NCBI RefSeq assembly: GCF_022808775.1
Contig: NZ_JAKZLA010000004.1
Location: 62,001-126,000 of the forward strand
From: Geothrix terrae
GTDB lineage: Bacteria > Acidobacteriota > Holophagae > Holophagales > Holophagaceae
Direction: 5' to 3'
Length of the DNA stretch: 64,000 bases
The notes beneath the pieces were generated by a model. It did not search any database and had not been told where the DNA came from. It saw only the letters and a program-made list of their open reading frames with translations. The number at the start of each line of letters is the position of its first letter. Within the stretch, counting starts at the first letter, position 1. Shown piece by piece: positions 26,908-35,563 of the stretch. A program made the position numbers and the translations under genes.

Positions 26908-28839
26908 TCAATCCGCCAGCGTGCTCAGATCTCCCGGATCCTGCCCCAGGGCCCAGGCCTTGAGGGCGCGGCGGACGATCTTGCCTGACCGCGTCTTGGG
27001 CAGGCTGGCGCGGATCTCGATGTCCGAAGGGGTGGCGATGCCGCCGAGATCCTCGCGAACGTGGTCCTTGAGGCTGGCGATGAGACCGGGACCCGCCTCG
27101 ATGCCCGCCTTGACCACCACGTAGGCCTTGATGCTCTCGCCCTTGATGGGGTCGGGGATGCCCACCACGGCGCTTTCCGCCACCGCGGGATGGCGGATGA
27201 GCGAGCCCTCCACGTCGGCGGTGCCGATGCGGTGGCCCGCCACGTTGAGCACATCGTCGGAGCGGCCCAGCACGGCGATGTAGCCATCGGCATCCCGCAC
27301 GGCCACGTCCCCCGCGCTGTAGCAGCCCGGGATGTCCCGCCAGTAGTCCTCGTAGCGGTTGGGATCGTTCCAGACTGTCCGCAGCATGTAGGGCAGCGGG
27401 AACTTGATGACCAGCAGGCCGCCCTGGCCATCCGGCACCGCGCTGCCATCGCGGTTCACCACCGCCAGCTGGGCCCCGGGCATGGGCTTGCCCGCCTTGC
27501 CGGGCCGGGCCTCGAAGGTGGGCAGGGTGCCGATGACGGGCCCGGCGATTTCGGTCTGCCACCAGTTGTCCACCACCATGCCGTTGCCCTGGCCCACCAG
27601 GTGCTGCTGGGCCCAGCGGTGGGCCTCGGGGTTCAGGGGCTCGCCGGCGCAGGCCAAGAGACGCAGCTTGCTCAGATCGAACTTCCCGGGGGCCTCGGCC
27701 CCGTGGCTCATCCACATGCGCACGGCCGTGGGGGCCGTGAACATGACGTTCACCCCGAAGCGCTCGCAGAGCTCCCAGGTGACTTCCGGGCTCGGATAGT
27801 CCGGCGCGCCCTCCCGGCACAGGACGGTGGCACCGATGCTCAGGGGACCGTAGACGATGAAGCTGTGGCCCACGATCCAGCCGATGTCGGAGGTGCTCCA
27901 GTAGATGTCCCGCTCCTGGATCTGGTAGAAGGCCTTGCTCAGGTAGTTGACGCCCACCATGTAGCCGCCGGTCGCATGCACCACGCCCTTCGGTTTCCCG
28001 GTCGTTCCGCTGGTGTAGAGGATGAACAGCGGGTGTTCGGCGTCCACCATCTCGGGCTCGCAGTGGATGTCGCGGCCCTGCTGGATGTCGTAGAAGTCCT
28101 TCTCGCGCTCGCTGGCGAAGGTGACGGGGGCGTCGCCCGGCCGCGAGCCACGGCGATGGACGATGACGTGATCCACGGTGGTCAGGTCGCGCACCGCCTC
28201 GTCCACGATGGGCTTGAGGGCGATGGCCTTGCCGCGGCGGTAGGTGAAGTCGGAGCACACAACGACCTTGGCGCCGGCGTCCTCGATGCGGGTGCGCAGC
28301 GCCAGCGCGCCCATGCCCGCGTAGACCACGCTGTGGATGGCGCCGATGCGGGCGCAGGCCAGCATGGAGATGATGCCTTCCGGCGTGAGGGGCATGTAGA
28401 GGATCACCCGGTCGCCCTTCTTCACCCCCAGTCGCTTGAGCGTGTTGGCGAAGCGGTTCATCTCGCGGTAGAGGCGGTTGTAGGTGTAGGAGCGCTCGTC
28501 GCCGTCCTCGCCCACCCACAGCAGGGCGGCCTTGTTGCGGCGGTCGCTGTGCACGTGGCGGTCGATGCAGTTCACCGTGGCGTTGAGCTTGCCGCCCAGG
28601 AACCAGGCGTGGTTGGGGGCGTTGAACCGGAAGACCTCCGTCCAGGGCTCGGCCCAATCCAGGCTCCGGGCCTTGTCGGCCCAGAAGGCCGCGGGATCCG
28701 CCTCTGCCAGGGTCCGCTCCACCTCGTAGTCGATGGCCGCCTGCTTGGCCAGCCAGCCCCTCATCGGAATGGGGGCCTCCCCCTTCTGCAGCGCCTGGAT
28801 GGTCTTCTGCTGGGTGATGCTGATTTCCACGTCGCTCAT
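26908..28839 (-). CDS. acs: Acetyl-CoA synthetase (AMP-forming)
   Basis: Activates acetate to acetyl-CoA with ATP via acetyl-AMP. The 643 residues span the family length. The P-loop-like YTSGTTGKPKGVVH, the acetate-pocket region DNWWQTEIAGP, and the C-terminal PKTRSGKIVRR holding the Lys acetylated by Pat-type enzymes are visible. ATG at 28839 follows GGAGTC; the frame extends upstream without similarity. It is divergent from the 28961 gene and appears monocistronic. Confidence 0.95.
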   Translation of the reverse strand: MSDVEISITQQKTIQALQKGEAPIPMRGWLAKQAAIDYEVERTLAEADPAAFWADKARSLDWAEPWTEVFRFNAPNHAWFLGGKLNATVNCIDRHVHSDRRNKAALLWVGEDGDERSYTYNRLYREMNRFANTLKRLGVKKGDRVILYMPLTPEGIISMLACARIGAIHSVVYAGMGALALRTRIEDAGAKVVVCSDFTYRRGKAIALKPIVDEAVRDLTTVDHVIVHRRGSRPGDAPVTFASEREKDFYDIQQGRDIHCEPEMVDAEHPLFILYTSGTTGKPKGVVHATGGYMVGVNYLSKAFYQIQERDIYWSTSDIGWIVGHSFIVYGPLSIGATVLCREGAPDYPSPEVTWELCERFGVNVMFTAPTAVRMWMSHGAEAPGKFDLSKLRLLACAGEPLNPEAHRWAQQHLVGQGNGMVVDNWWQTEIAGPVIGTLPTFEARPGKAGKPMPGAQLAVVNRDGSAVPDGQGGLLVIKFPLPYMLRTVWNDPNRYEDYWRDIPGCYSAGDVAVRDADGYIAVLGRSDDVLNVAGHRIGTADVEGSLIRHPAVAESAVVGIPDPIKGESIKAYVVVKAGIEAGPGLIASLKDHVREDLGGIATPSDIEIRASLPKTRSGKIVRRALKAWALGQDPGDLSTLAD

Positions 28840-28960
28840 GGAAGACTCCGAGAACGGGGTGAGGTGGATTGGATGGGAAGGTTGGGAGGGAAGGTAGCAC
28901 GGTCGTGGAACCTGGAACCCATGACAGGGATCACAGCTAGACTTCCGGGCAGGAGCCTCC

Positions 28961-29602
28961 ATGGCCGTTCAATCCCAAGTCCCCTGTCCCTACGACCTAC
29001 ACCCCAGCGTGGCCCACATCCAGGCCATCCTCGCCAACCTCGAGCGGAGCTCGGGCCGTGGCCTGGCGGCCTGGGTGGCCTTGGCCCGGAAAGAGGCCCC
29101 GGCGGATCTCAAGGGCTGCGCCGCCTGGCTGAGGGCCCAGGGCCTCGGCGGCAACCAAGCCAGCCTGGTGGCCCAGAGGGCCTGCGCCGCCCACGGCCAC
29201 CCCTTCGACGACACCCCGGAAGGCTACCTCGCGGCGGCGCCAGGCTACGTGGACGCCCAGTACGCAGGGAGGAAAGCCGCCCTGCGGCCGCTCTTCGAGG
29301 CAGTCTCCGCGCTGGCCCGAAGCCTCGGACCGGACGTGAAGGTCTGTCCTTGCGAGACCATCGTCCCCTTCTACCGGCATCACGTCTTCGCCGAAGTGAA
29401 GCCCTTCGCGTCGCGCCTGGACCTGGGCCTGGCCCTGGGCGATCCCGCCACCGTCGAAGACACCTCCGGGCGACTCAAGGACACCGGCGGCTTCCGGAAG
29501 AAGGACCGCATCACGCACAAGCTGGAGATCACGATGGAAGGGGACCTCGAAGAGGCCCTGCCCTGGCTCCGGCGCGCCTATGAGCGGGATGCCAAAGCCT
29601 GA
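28961..29602 (+). CDS. DUF4287/DUF5655-domain protein
   Basis: A 213-residue cytoplasmic protein of unknown function. The N-terminal ~75 residues (IQAILANLERSSGRGLAAWVALARK) match DUF4287. The C-terminal ~110 residues (FEAVSALARSLGPDVKVCPCETIVPFYRHHVFAEVKP, split here) resemble DUF5655, a domain of ~110 residues often fused to DUF4287. AGGAG precedes ATG 28961, and a TAGACT -10-like hexamer lies at 28938-28943. Confidence 0.7.
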   Translation: MAVQSQVPCPYDLHPSVAHIQAILANLERSSGRGLAAWVALARKEAPADLKGCAAWLRAQGLGGNQASLVAQRACAAHGHPFDDTPEGYLAAAPGYVDAQYAGRKAALRPLFEAVSALARSLGPDVKVCPCETIVPFYRHHVFAEVKPFASRLDLGLALGDPATVEDTSGRLKDTGGFRKKDRITHKLEITMEGDLEEALPWLRRAYERDAKA

Positions 29603-29623
29603 CCGCCGGGCCTCCGGCACAAC

Positions 29624-30577
29624 TCAGTACCGGCTGGCGGTCTCCAGCGCGGCCATGTCCTCGGCGTTCAGCGTCAGCGACGCCGCGCGGATCAGGCTGT
29701 CCAGCTGCTCCAGGCTGGTGGCGCTGGCGATGGGGGCTGTGACGCCGGGGCGCGCCATGAGCCAGGCCAGGGCCACCTCCGCGGGCCGGGCCCCGTGCCG
29801 CGCGGCCACGGTGTCCAGCGCGCCCAGGATGCGAAAGCCGCGCGCGTCGAGGTAGCCCTTGACGCCCTTTCCCCTCGGGCTCTTCCCGAGATCCGCCTCG
29901 CTGCGGTACTTTCCGCTGAGGAAGCCCTTGGCCAGGCTGAAGTAGGTGATGACGCCCAGCCCCTCGGCCATGGCGAGGTCCCGCAGCGCCCCGTCGTAGC
30001 TCTGGCGGTCATACAGGTTGTACTCGGGTTGCAGCACCTCGTAGCGGGGGAGGCCCTTGGCGGACGCGCTGAGGGCCGCGCCCAACTGGCCCGCGTCGTA
30101 GTTGGAGGCCCCGATGGCCCGCACCTTCCCGGCGGCGATCAGCTTCTGGTAGGCGGCGAGACTGGCTTCGTGGGGCGTGTCCGGGTCGAACTTGTGGGAC
30201 AGGTAGATGTCGACGTGGTCGGTCTGGAGACGTCGCAGGGAGTCCTCCACGGCGCGTTCGATCCAGGCCGCGGACAGGCCCTTCCGGTCCGGCCCCATCT
30301 CCATCCCCACCTTGGTGATGAGGACGATCCGGTCGCGGCAGCGGCGGTCCCGCATCCACTCGCCGATGATCGTCTCGGATTCGCCGCCCTGGTTCCCGGG
30401 CTTCCAGATCGAGTAGACGTCGGCCGTGTCCACGGTCTCGAAGCCCGCCCCCACGAAGCGGTCCAGGATCTCGAAGGAGGTCTTCTTGTCGATGGTCCAG
30501 CCGAACACATTGCCGCCGAAGACCAGCGGCGAGATGGAGAGGCCTGTCCGGCCGAGGGGTCGCTTCATGTGCGTCAT
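29624..30577 (-). CDS. Aldo/keto reductase
   Basis: A 317-residue NADPH-dependent oxidoreductase of the (beta/alpha)8 AKR superfamily. Asp and Tyr of the catalytic tetrad lie in TVDTADVYS, Lys in VLITKVG, His in IYLSHKFDPDTP. Cofactor contacts are visible in GASNYDAGQLG and GVTAPIASATSLEQLD. It resembles YajO/Tas-type AKR11-13 members, with unknown physiological substrate. ATG at 30577 follows TTCGGAGG; ATG at 30568 is also in frame. Convergent with the DUF4287 gene. Confidence 0.88.
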   Translation of the reverse strand: MTHMKRPLGRTGLSISPLVFGGNVFGWTIDKKTSFEILDRFVGAGFETVDTADVYSIWKPGNQGGESETIIGEWMRDRRCRDRIVLITKVGMEMGPDRKGLSAAWIERAVEDSLRRLQTDHVDIYLSHKFDPDTPHEASLAAYQKLIAAGKVRAIGASNYDAGQLGAALSASAKGLPRYEVLQPEYNLYDRQSYDGALRDLAMAEGLGVITYFSLAKGFLSGKYRSEADLGKSPRGKGVKGYLDARGFRILGALDTVAARHGARPAEVALAWLMARPGVTAPIASATSLEQLDSLIRAASLTLNAEDMAALETASRY

Positions 30578-30649
30578 CGGAACCTCCGAAGGTCCGTGGC
30601 GAGGCGGACCAAGATAAAGATAAGGCTCAACCGCCAGATGTATGGACGT

Positions 30650-31132
30650 CTACGGGATCGCCACGTACACCCGGACGATCTTCAGCACCCGCTCCAGGTC
30701 CTTCGGATCCAGCCCCACGAGGAAGCCGCGGCTGCCGCCGTTGAGGTAGATGCGCGGCAGCTCGAAGATGCTCGCCTCGGCATGGATGGGCATGACCTTC
30801 TTGGTGCCAAGGGGGCTGGTGCCGCCTACCAAGTAGCCGCTGTGCCGGTTGGCCGCCTCGGGCTTGCAGGGCTGCACGGACTTCGCGCCGATCTGGCGGG
30901 CCAGCTCTTTCGTGCTCACCTCGCGATCGCCGTGCATGAGGATGATGAGCGGCACGCCCTTTTCGTCCTCCATCACCAGCGTCTTGATGACCGCGTGCTC
31001 GTCCACGCCCAGCTCCCGGGCGCTCACGGCCGTGCCGCCATGGTCCTCGTAGCGGTAGAGGTGCTCGGTGTAGGTCACGCCCGCCTGCCTGAGCAGCCGC
31101 GTGGCGTTGGTGGATGGCGCCTTGGCGCTCAT
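30650..31132 (-). CDS. ybaK: Cys-tRNA(Pro)/Cys-tRNA(Cys) deacylase YbaK/EbsC
   Basis: Hydrolyses mischarged Cys-tRNA(Pro) in trans. The 160 residues have TNATRLLRQAGVTYTEHLYRYEDHG, the VIKTLVMEDEKG segment with the key Lys, CKPEAANRHSGYLVGGTSPLG, and GSRGFLVGLDPKDLERVL, all of the YbaK signature. ATG at 31132 was taken since the protein then starts just before the conserved TNATRLL. It is upstream-divergent to the hemerythrin gene by 51 nt. Confidence 0.9.
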   Translation of the reverse strand: MSAKAPSTNATRLLRQAGVTYTEHLYRYEDHGGTAVSARELGVDEHAVIKTLVMEDEKGVPLIILMHGDREVSTKELARQIGAKSVQPCKPEAANRHSGYLVGGTSPLGTKKVMPIHAEASIFELPRIYLNGGSRGFLVGLDPKDLERVLKIVRVYVAIP

Positions 31133-31183
31133 GGCGCAACCTTGGTCATGGCACCATGATCCCACGCTCCGGCAGGAGACTCC

Positions 31184-31885
31184 GTGTCCATCTCGCCGCC
31201 CGACCCCCTCCTGGCCCTCGCCCTCGTCGTGGTGGCCCTGGGCCTGCTGGACCGGCTGGGGCTCTGGATGGAGGCCCGCGGCTGGATCTACTGGCGACGG
31301 CGGCGGGCTCAGGGCTCCGCCCTGGGCGCCACCCTCCTTGAGCTGCAGAAGATCTTCGAATCGGAGAAGGCCGAGCACCTCATCGCCGCCCGGGAGGCCG
31401 CTGGGAAGGAGAGCCCGGATCCCATCGCAGCCCACCTGGCGGCGGACCATGCCGAGATCGATGCGCTCTTCGGAGAGGCCCGGATGGCCATGGATCGTGG
31501 TCTCCAGCCGGAGGCGCACCGCGCCCTGGACCGGATCTGGATGCGCCTGGCCGTGCACATCCGCGCGGAGCACAAGGCGCTGTTCCCCGCCGTGGCCGAG
31601 GCCCGCCCGGACCTGGCGGAGGCCCTCCGGACCCTGCGCGAGGATCATGACTTCTTCATGGCCACCCTGGCCACGGCCGTGAACGCCCTGAAGGGGTCCG
31701 GATTGGACTGGGCCGCGGCCCGGGTCGCGGCGGAGGCCGTGCAGCAGCGCCTGGCCGCCCACAACGCCTTGGAGGAGGAGCGGGTCTACCCCGTGGCCGA
31801 CCGGTTCCCCGAGGCCCAGAGGCGGCATCTGGCCGGCGAAGTGTCCCGGGAGCTGGCGGCACTCCCCACGCGCTACGGGGATTGA
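31184..31885 (+). CDS. Membrane-anchored hemerythrin domain protein
   Basis: A 233-residue protein with a single N-terminal hydrophobic helix (about 8-28), a short basic linker (YWRRRRAQGSALGATLLELQKIF) resembling the DUF6191 type, and a C-terminal hemerythrin/HHE domain (about 80-225). His/Glu ligands are seen in HLAADHAEID, HIRAEHKALF, LREDHDFFM and HNALEEERVYP, giving a di-iron or cation site. The domain is known for O2, NO or iron sensing or storage. The start is GTG at 31184 after AGGAG. Confidence 0.82.
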   Translation: MSISPPDPLLALALVVVALGLLDRLGLWMEARGWIYWRRRRAQGSALGATLLELQKIFESEKAEHLIAAREAAGKESPDPIAAHLAADHAEIDALFGEARMAMDRGLQPEAHRALDRIWMRLAVHIRAEHKALFPAVAEARPDLAEALRTLREDHDFFMATLATAVNALKGSGLDWAAARVAAEAVQQRLAAHNALEEERVYPVADRFPEAQRRHLAGEVSRELAALPTRYGD

Positions 31886-31891
31886 GCGGGG

Positions 31892-32689
31892 TCAGCTCTC
31901 GAAGGCCCGGAAGCTCGCCCCCTCGGGCACGTCCAGCCCGAAGACCTCCCGCAGGAGGGGGATGACCTCTTCCGGCGCCAGCTCACGCCCCTCAATGGCG
32001 TCGCCTCGGATCTCGGCGTAGGCGCGGTTGCGGAGGATCCGTCGCACGTCGGGGCCTGGAAGCTGCGCCGTGAGGGTGGCCACGAAGCGGGACTCGGGAT
32101 AGGTGCTGGTGTAGTGGTTGGCCATCTCGTAGTCCACCGGGAACCGCTCCTCGGCCCGGAAGGCATAAAAGTCCACCCAGGCGCCGTTCTGGAGGCACTG
32201 GAGCACGTTCAGGGGTTCCCCATCCGTGTCCTCAACCACGCGGTAGCGGTGCAGGAACTGGACATGGGGCTGCCCATCAAGCGGCAGGGGTTGCAGCAGC
32301 CCCTCCCCCCCGAAGCCCACGTCGCAGAGCCAACGGCGGCCCTCCAGCAGCACCAGCAGCAGCATGTGGGTGCGGGGAAGCAGCGCGGTCGCGCCCCGCC
32401 GCACCCGGGCCTCGCAGGGGATGACCTCGAAGCCCACCCGCCGCAGCACCGCCAGGAACAGGCCGTTCTGCTCGAAGCAGTAGCCGCCTCGGCGGCGCTG
32501 CACCAGCTTGGCCTGGAGCGAAGCCAAGTCCAACCGGATGGGCAGCCCCATCTGGATGTCCAGGTTCTCGAAGGGGATGGTGGAGGCGTGGGCCAGATGC
32601 AGGGCCCGCAGCGTGGCCAGGTCTGGCCGTGGCTCGCCTGCGAAGCCGATGCGCCGCAGGTAGGCATCCAGGTCGAGATCAGCGGACAT
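31892..32689 (-). CDS. Arylamine N-acetyltransferase
   Basis: Transfers acetyl from acetyl-CoA to arylamines, hydrazines or related amines. The 265 residues have the catalytic triad: Cys in RRGGYCFEQN, His in RTHMLLLVLL, Asp in CDVGFGGEG. FENLDIQMGLPIRLD in the N-terminal helix region is conserved too. ATG at 32689 gives the typical MSADLDLDAYLRRIGF start; an in-frame GTG at 32701 is an alternative. It overlaps the upstream tautomerase gene by 11 nt, so the two are co-transcribed. Confidence 0.88.
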   Translation of the reverse strand: MSADLDLDAYLRRIGFAGEPRPDLATLRALHLAHASTIPFENLDIQMGLPIRLDLASLQAKLVQRRRGGYCFEQNGLFLAVLRRVGFEVIPCEARVRRGATALLPRTHMLLLVLLEGRRWLCDVGFGGEGLLQPLPLDGQPHVQFLHRYRVVEDTDGEPLNVLQCLQNGAWVDFYAFRAEERFPVDYEMANHYTSTYPESRFVATLTAQLPGPDVRRILRNRAYAEIRGDAIEGRELAPEEVIPLLREVFGLDVPEGASFRAFES

Positions 32690-33059
32690 ACTGGGCTTCA
32701 CCCTTCCCGAAGGACCAGTCGGCCAGCTCGTTCTCCACCAGGCAGATCATCACGTCCTCGGGACGGAGACCGGGATCCTTCGCCAGGTTCTCCACGATCC
32801 GGCGGTACAGCGCCTGCTTCATCTCCACGGTGCGTCCCTTCCGGAGCGTGATCTGGATGGCCACCCATTCCGGCGATCGTTCGATGCCCAGGTAATGGGG
32901 ATCGAAGATCAAGCCCGAGGCGTGCTCCGTGAGGATGTGGAAGCGATCGTCGGCCGGCGCGTTCACCGTCGCGGTGAGCGCCTCCTGGACGCCATCCGAC
33001 AGGGCCTGCCGATAGGCGTCACCCACGCCGGAACGATGGGAAATACGTACGAGAGGCAT
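32679..33059 (-). CDS. Tautomerase family protein
   Basis: A 126-residue beta-alpha-beta protein of the 4-oxalocrotonate tautomerase superfamily (Tautomerase_2 type). The catalytic N-terminal Pro (MPLVRI) is present after Met removal. The two-beta-alpha-beta pattern is seen in HILTEHASGL and AIQITLRKGRTVEMKQALYRRIVENL. Substrate unknown. The gene runs into the arylamine acetyltransferase gene with 11 nt overlap. Confidence 0.8.
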   Translation of the reverse strand: MPLVRISHRSGVGDAYRQALSDGVQEALTATVNAPADDRFHILTEHASGLIFDPHYLGIERSPEWVAIQITLRKGRTVEMKQALYRRIVENLAKDPGLRPEDVMICLVENELADWSFGKGEAQYVR

Positions 33060-33131
33060 GAAATCTCCTTCTGCGAGTCGCTCATTCTAGCCATGGCCGA
33101 CGAGGGTGTCGCGACACTTGCCGATGGAGGT

Positions 33132-33617
33132 TCAGCGATTGTTCCAGGCCGCCACATTCCGCTGGATCTGGGCGACGTGGAGCTCCAGGTGGGCCGCGTA
33201 GTTCCGGAGCCAGTCATCGGTGCCGTAAGTACCGCTGTGCGTGTGGCGCCCCACGCGGCCCCAGGCCGATTCCGGCAGCCGCTCGAGCGTGGCGATGGTG
33301 TGCGCCCTCGCCGCCTCGATCAGCCGCAGGGCCAGCTCCGGGTCCGAAGCGTGGTAGTCGAAGCGCTGGGCCCACGCGTTCTCGTCGTAGCCCACGATGA
33401 GGGGCTCGGGATCCGCCAACAGGAGCCGGATGCGGATGGCCGAGTAGGTCTCGGAGTCCGCGCAGTGGACCACCACCTCGTGGGCGCTCCACTTCCCCTC
33501 GGCGGGCCGCCAGGTGCGGGCCTCCGCCGGCACCTCCTCCCAGGCCCGGCGCAACAGGGCGGGGCCCGTGCGGTAACGCAGGAGATGGGCTTCCCGGGTG
33601 GCAGCATCGAACGTCAT
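33132..33617 (-). CDS. DinB family protein
   Basis: A 161-residue four-helix-bundle protein of the DinB/YfiT superfamily, metal-binding proteins with mostly uncharacterised hydrolase or thiol transferase roles. Characteristic features are WRPAEGKWSAHEVVVHCADSE (helix with the first metal-ligand His, shown in short parts), FDYHASDPELAL and NYAAHLELHVAQI with two His. ATG at 33617 follows AGGTG. It is divergent from the gamma-glutamyltransferase gene. A second, different DinB protein occurs at 59517-60038. Confidence 0.8.
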   Translation of the reverse strand: MTFDAATREAHLLRYRTGPALLRRAWEEVPAEARTWRPAEGKWSAHEVVVHCADSETYSAIRIRLLLADPEPLIVGYDENAWAQRFDYHASDPELALRLIEAARAHTIATLERLPESAWGRVGRHTHSGTYGTDDWLRNYAAHLELHVAQIQRNVAAWNNR

Positions 33618-33715
33618 GGGACACCTCGACACCAGCATGCCGCAGCGGGCCCCGAAATGAAGCCTCGACTTGCGAGGCAACCGTGATTTCATTAAGGGCC
33701 ATCGTAGGAGGTTCC

Positions 33716-35410
33716 ATGCGCATCCCGTCGGCATGCCTCGCCCTTCCCCTGGCCGCCCTCTCCCTGTTGGCCGGCGACCGCGTCACGGGCCGGGCCTTCG
33801 CCACGCGCTCCGAGGTGGCCGCCCAGCACGGCATGGCCTGCACCAGCCAGGCCCTGGTCACCCAGATCGCCCTGGACATCCTGAAGCAGGGCGGCTCCGC
33901 GGTGGACGCCGCCATCGCCGCGGACGCGGCCCTGGGCCTCATGGAGCCCACGGGCAGCGGCATGGGCGGCGACCTCTACGCCATCGTGTGGGACGCGAAG
34001 GGCAGGAAGCTCCACGGCCTCAACGGCAGCGGGCGCTCGCCGAAGTCGCTCACCCTCGACCACTTCAAGAAGCTGGGGCTCAAGCACATTCCGCCCCAGG
34101 GCCCCCTGCCCGTGAGCGTGCCCGGCTGCGTGGACGGCTGGTTCGAGCTGCACCGGAAGTTCGGCAAGCTGCCCATGGCCCAGGTGCTGGCGCCGGCCAT
34201 CAAATACGCCAGAGAAGGGTTCCCGGTCAGTGAGCTCATCGCCTACTACTGGGACCGCAGCGTGCCCGTGCTGGGCAAGTATCCGGGCTTCCTCGAGACC
34301 TTCACCGTGGATGGCAAGCGGGGCCCCGTGAGCGGCGAGGTCTTCCGCAATCCGCGCCTGGCCAAGACGCTGGAGCTCCTGGCCAGGGATGGCCGCGACG
34401 CCTTCTACAAGGGCGAGATCGCCCGGAAGATCGACGCATACATGAAGGCCAACGGCGGCTTCCTCAGCTACGAGGATCTGGCCGCCCACCACTCGGACTG
34501 GGTGGAGCCGGTGAGCGTGAACTACCGCGGCTACGACGTGTGGGAGCTGCCTCCCAACGGCCAGGGCATCGCGGCCCTCCAGATGCTGAACATCCTCGAA
34601 GGCTACGACTTCTCGAAGATCCCCTTCGGCAGCCCGCAGCACGTGCACCTGTTCGCCGAGGCCAAGAAGCTGGCCTTCGAGGACCGGGCCAAGTTCTATG
34701 CTGACGCGGCCTTCATGAAGGTGCCGCTCTCCTGGCTGCTGTCGAAGGACTACGCGGCCCAGCGGCGGGCCCTCATCGGCGACCGCGCCTCGCGCCGCCT
34801 GGAGGCGGGCCACCCGCCCCTCAAGGAAGGCGACACCGTCTACCTCACCACCGCCGACGGCGAGGGCAACATGGTGAGCCTCATCCAGAGCAACTACCGC
34901 GGCATGGGCAGCGGCATGACGCCCGGCGACCTGGGCTTCTGCCTCCAGGACCGCGGCGAGCTGTTCAACCTCGAAGAAGGCAACGCCAACACCTACGCCC
35001 CCGGCAAGCGGCCCTTCCACACCATCATCCCGGGCTTCATCACCAAGGACGGCCAGCCCTTCCTCAGCTACGGCGTCATGGGCGGCGAGTTCCAGCCCAT
35101 CGGCCACGTGCAGATCGTCATGGGCCTCATCGACTTCGGCATGAACGCCCAGGAGGCCGGCGATGCCCCCCGCATGAGCCACGACGGCTCCCCGGAGCCC
35201 ACCGGCGAGAAGGAGAAGCTGCCAGGCACCATCCAGCTGGAGAGTGGCTTCCCCTACGAGACGGTCCGCGAGCTGATGAACCGCGGCCACGGCGTGGGCT
35301 GGATGTTCGGCGGCTACGGCGGCTACCAGGCCATCCGCTGGGATCCCAGGCAGAAGGTCTACTTCGGGGCCAGCGAGTCGCGGAAGGACGGCCAGGCGGC
35401 AGGCTACTAG
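33716..35410 (+). CDS. Gamma-glutamyltransferase
   Basis: A 564-residue periplasmic Ntn-hydrolase that cleaves or transfers the gamma-glutamyl group of glutathione and similar amides. A signal peptide ends near LLAG (about residue 21). The large subunit includes GGSAVDAAIAADAALGLMEPTGSGMGGDLYAIV (shown in short parts), GRSPKSLTL and the NGQGIAALQML motif. Autocleavage would occur before Thr in GDTVYLTTADGEGNMVS. The small-subunit motif GSGMTPGDLGF is present. TAGGAGGT precedes ATG 33716. It is one of two gamma-glutamyl-acting hydrolases in the window (the other at 8951). Confidence 0.9.
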   Translation: MRIPSACLALPLAALSLLAGDRVTGRAFATRSEVAAQHGMACTSQALVTQIALDILKQGGSAVDAAIAADAALGLMEPTGSGMGGDLYAIVWDAKGRKLHGLNGSGRSPKSLTLDHFKKLGLKHIPPQGPLPVSVPGCVDGWFELHRKFGKLPMAQVLAPAIKYAREGFPVSELIAYYWDRSVPVLGKYPGFLETFTVDGKRGPVSGEVFRNPRLAKTLELLARDGRDAFYKGEIARKIDAYMKANGGFLSYEDLAAHHSDWVEPVSVNYRGYDVWELPPNGQGIAALQMLNILEGYDFSKIPFGSPQHVHLFAEAKKLAFEDRAKFYADAAFMKVPLSWLLSKDYAAQRRALIGDRASRRLEAGHPPLKEGDTVYLTTADGEGNMVSLIQSNYRGMGSGMTPGDLGFCLQDRGELFNLEEGNANTYAPGKRPFHTIIPGFITKDGQPFLSYGVMGGEFQPIGHVQIVMGLIDFGMNAQEAGDAPRMSHDGSPEPTGEKEKLPGTIQLESGFPYETVRELMNRGHGVGWMFGGYGGYQAIRWDPRQKVYFGASESRKDGQAAGY

Positions 35411-35563
35411 GAATTAGCCTCGAAGACGGCGCCGATGGGCGCTCCCCCAGGGCCGCCCATGTAGAATGGACGTGGCGGGAGTCTATGCCTGCCCTCCGCG
35501 GGGGATGGTGCCCCGCCAAAGCCATATCGTTCGCGCCGAGCGGCGTTTCCAGGGGAGTTGACC

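Noticed and set aside
19188-28926. Shared 15-mer AACCTGGAACCCATG at 19190-19204 and 28912-28926
   Set aside because: One lies over the GNAT start codon, the other 35 nt before a different start. Two copies without wider similarity are not enough for a repeat family.
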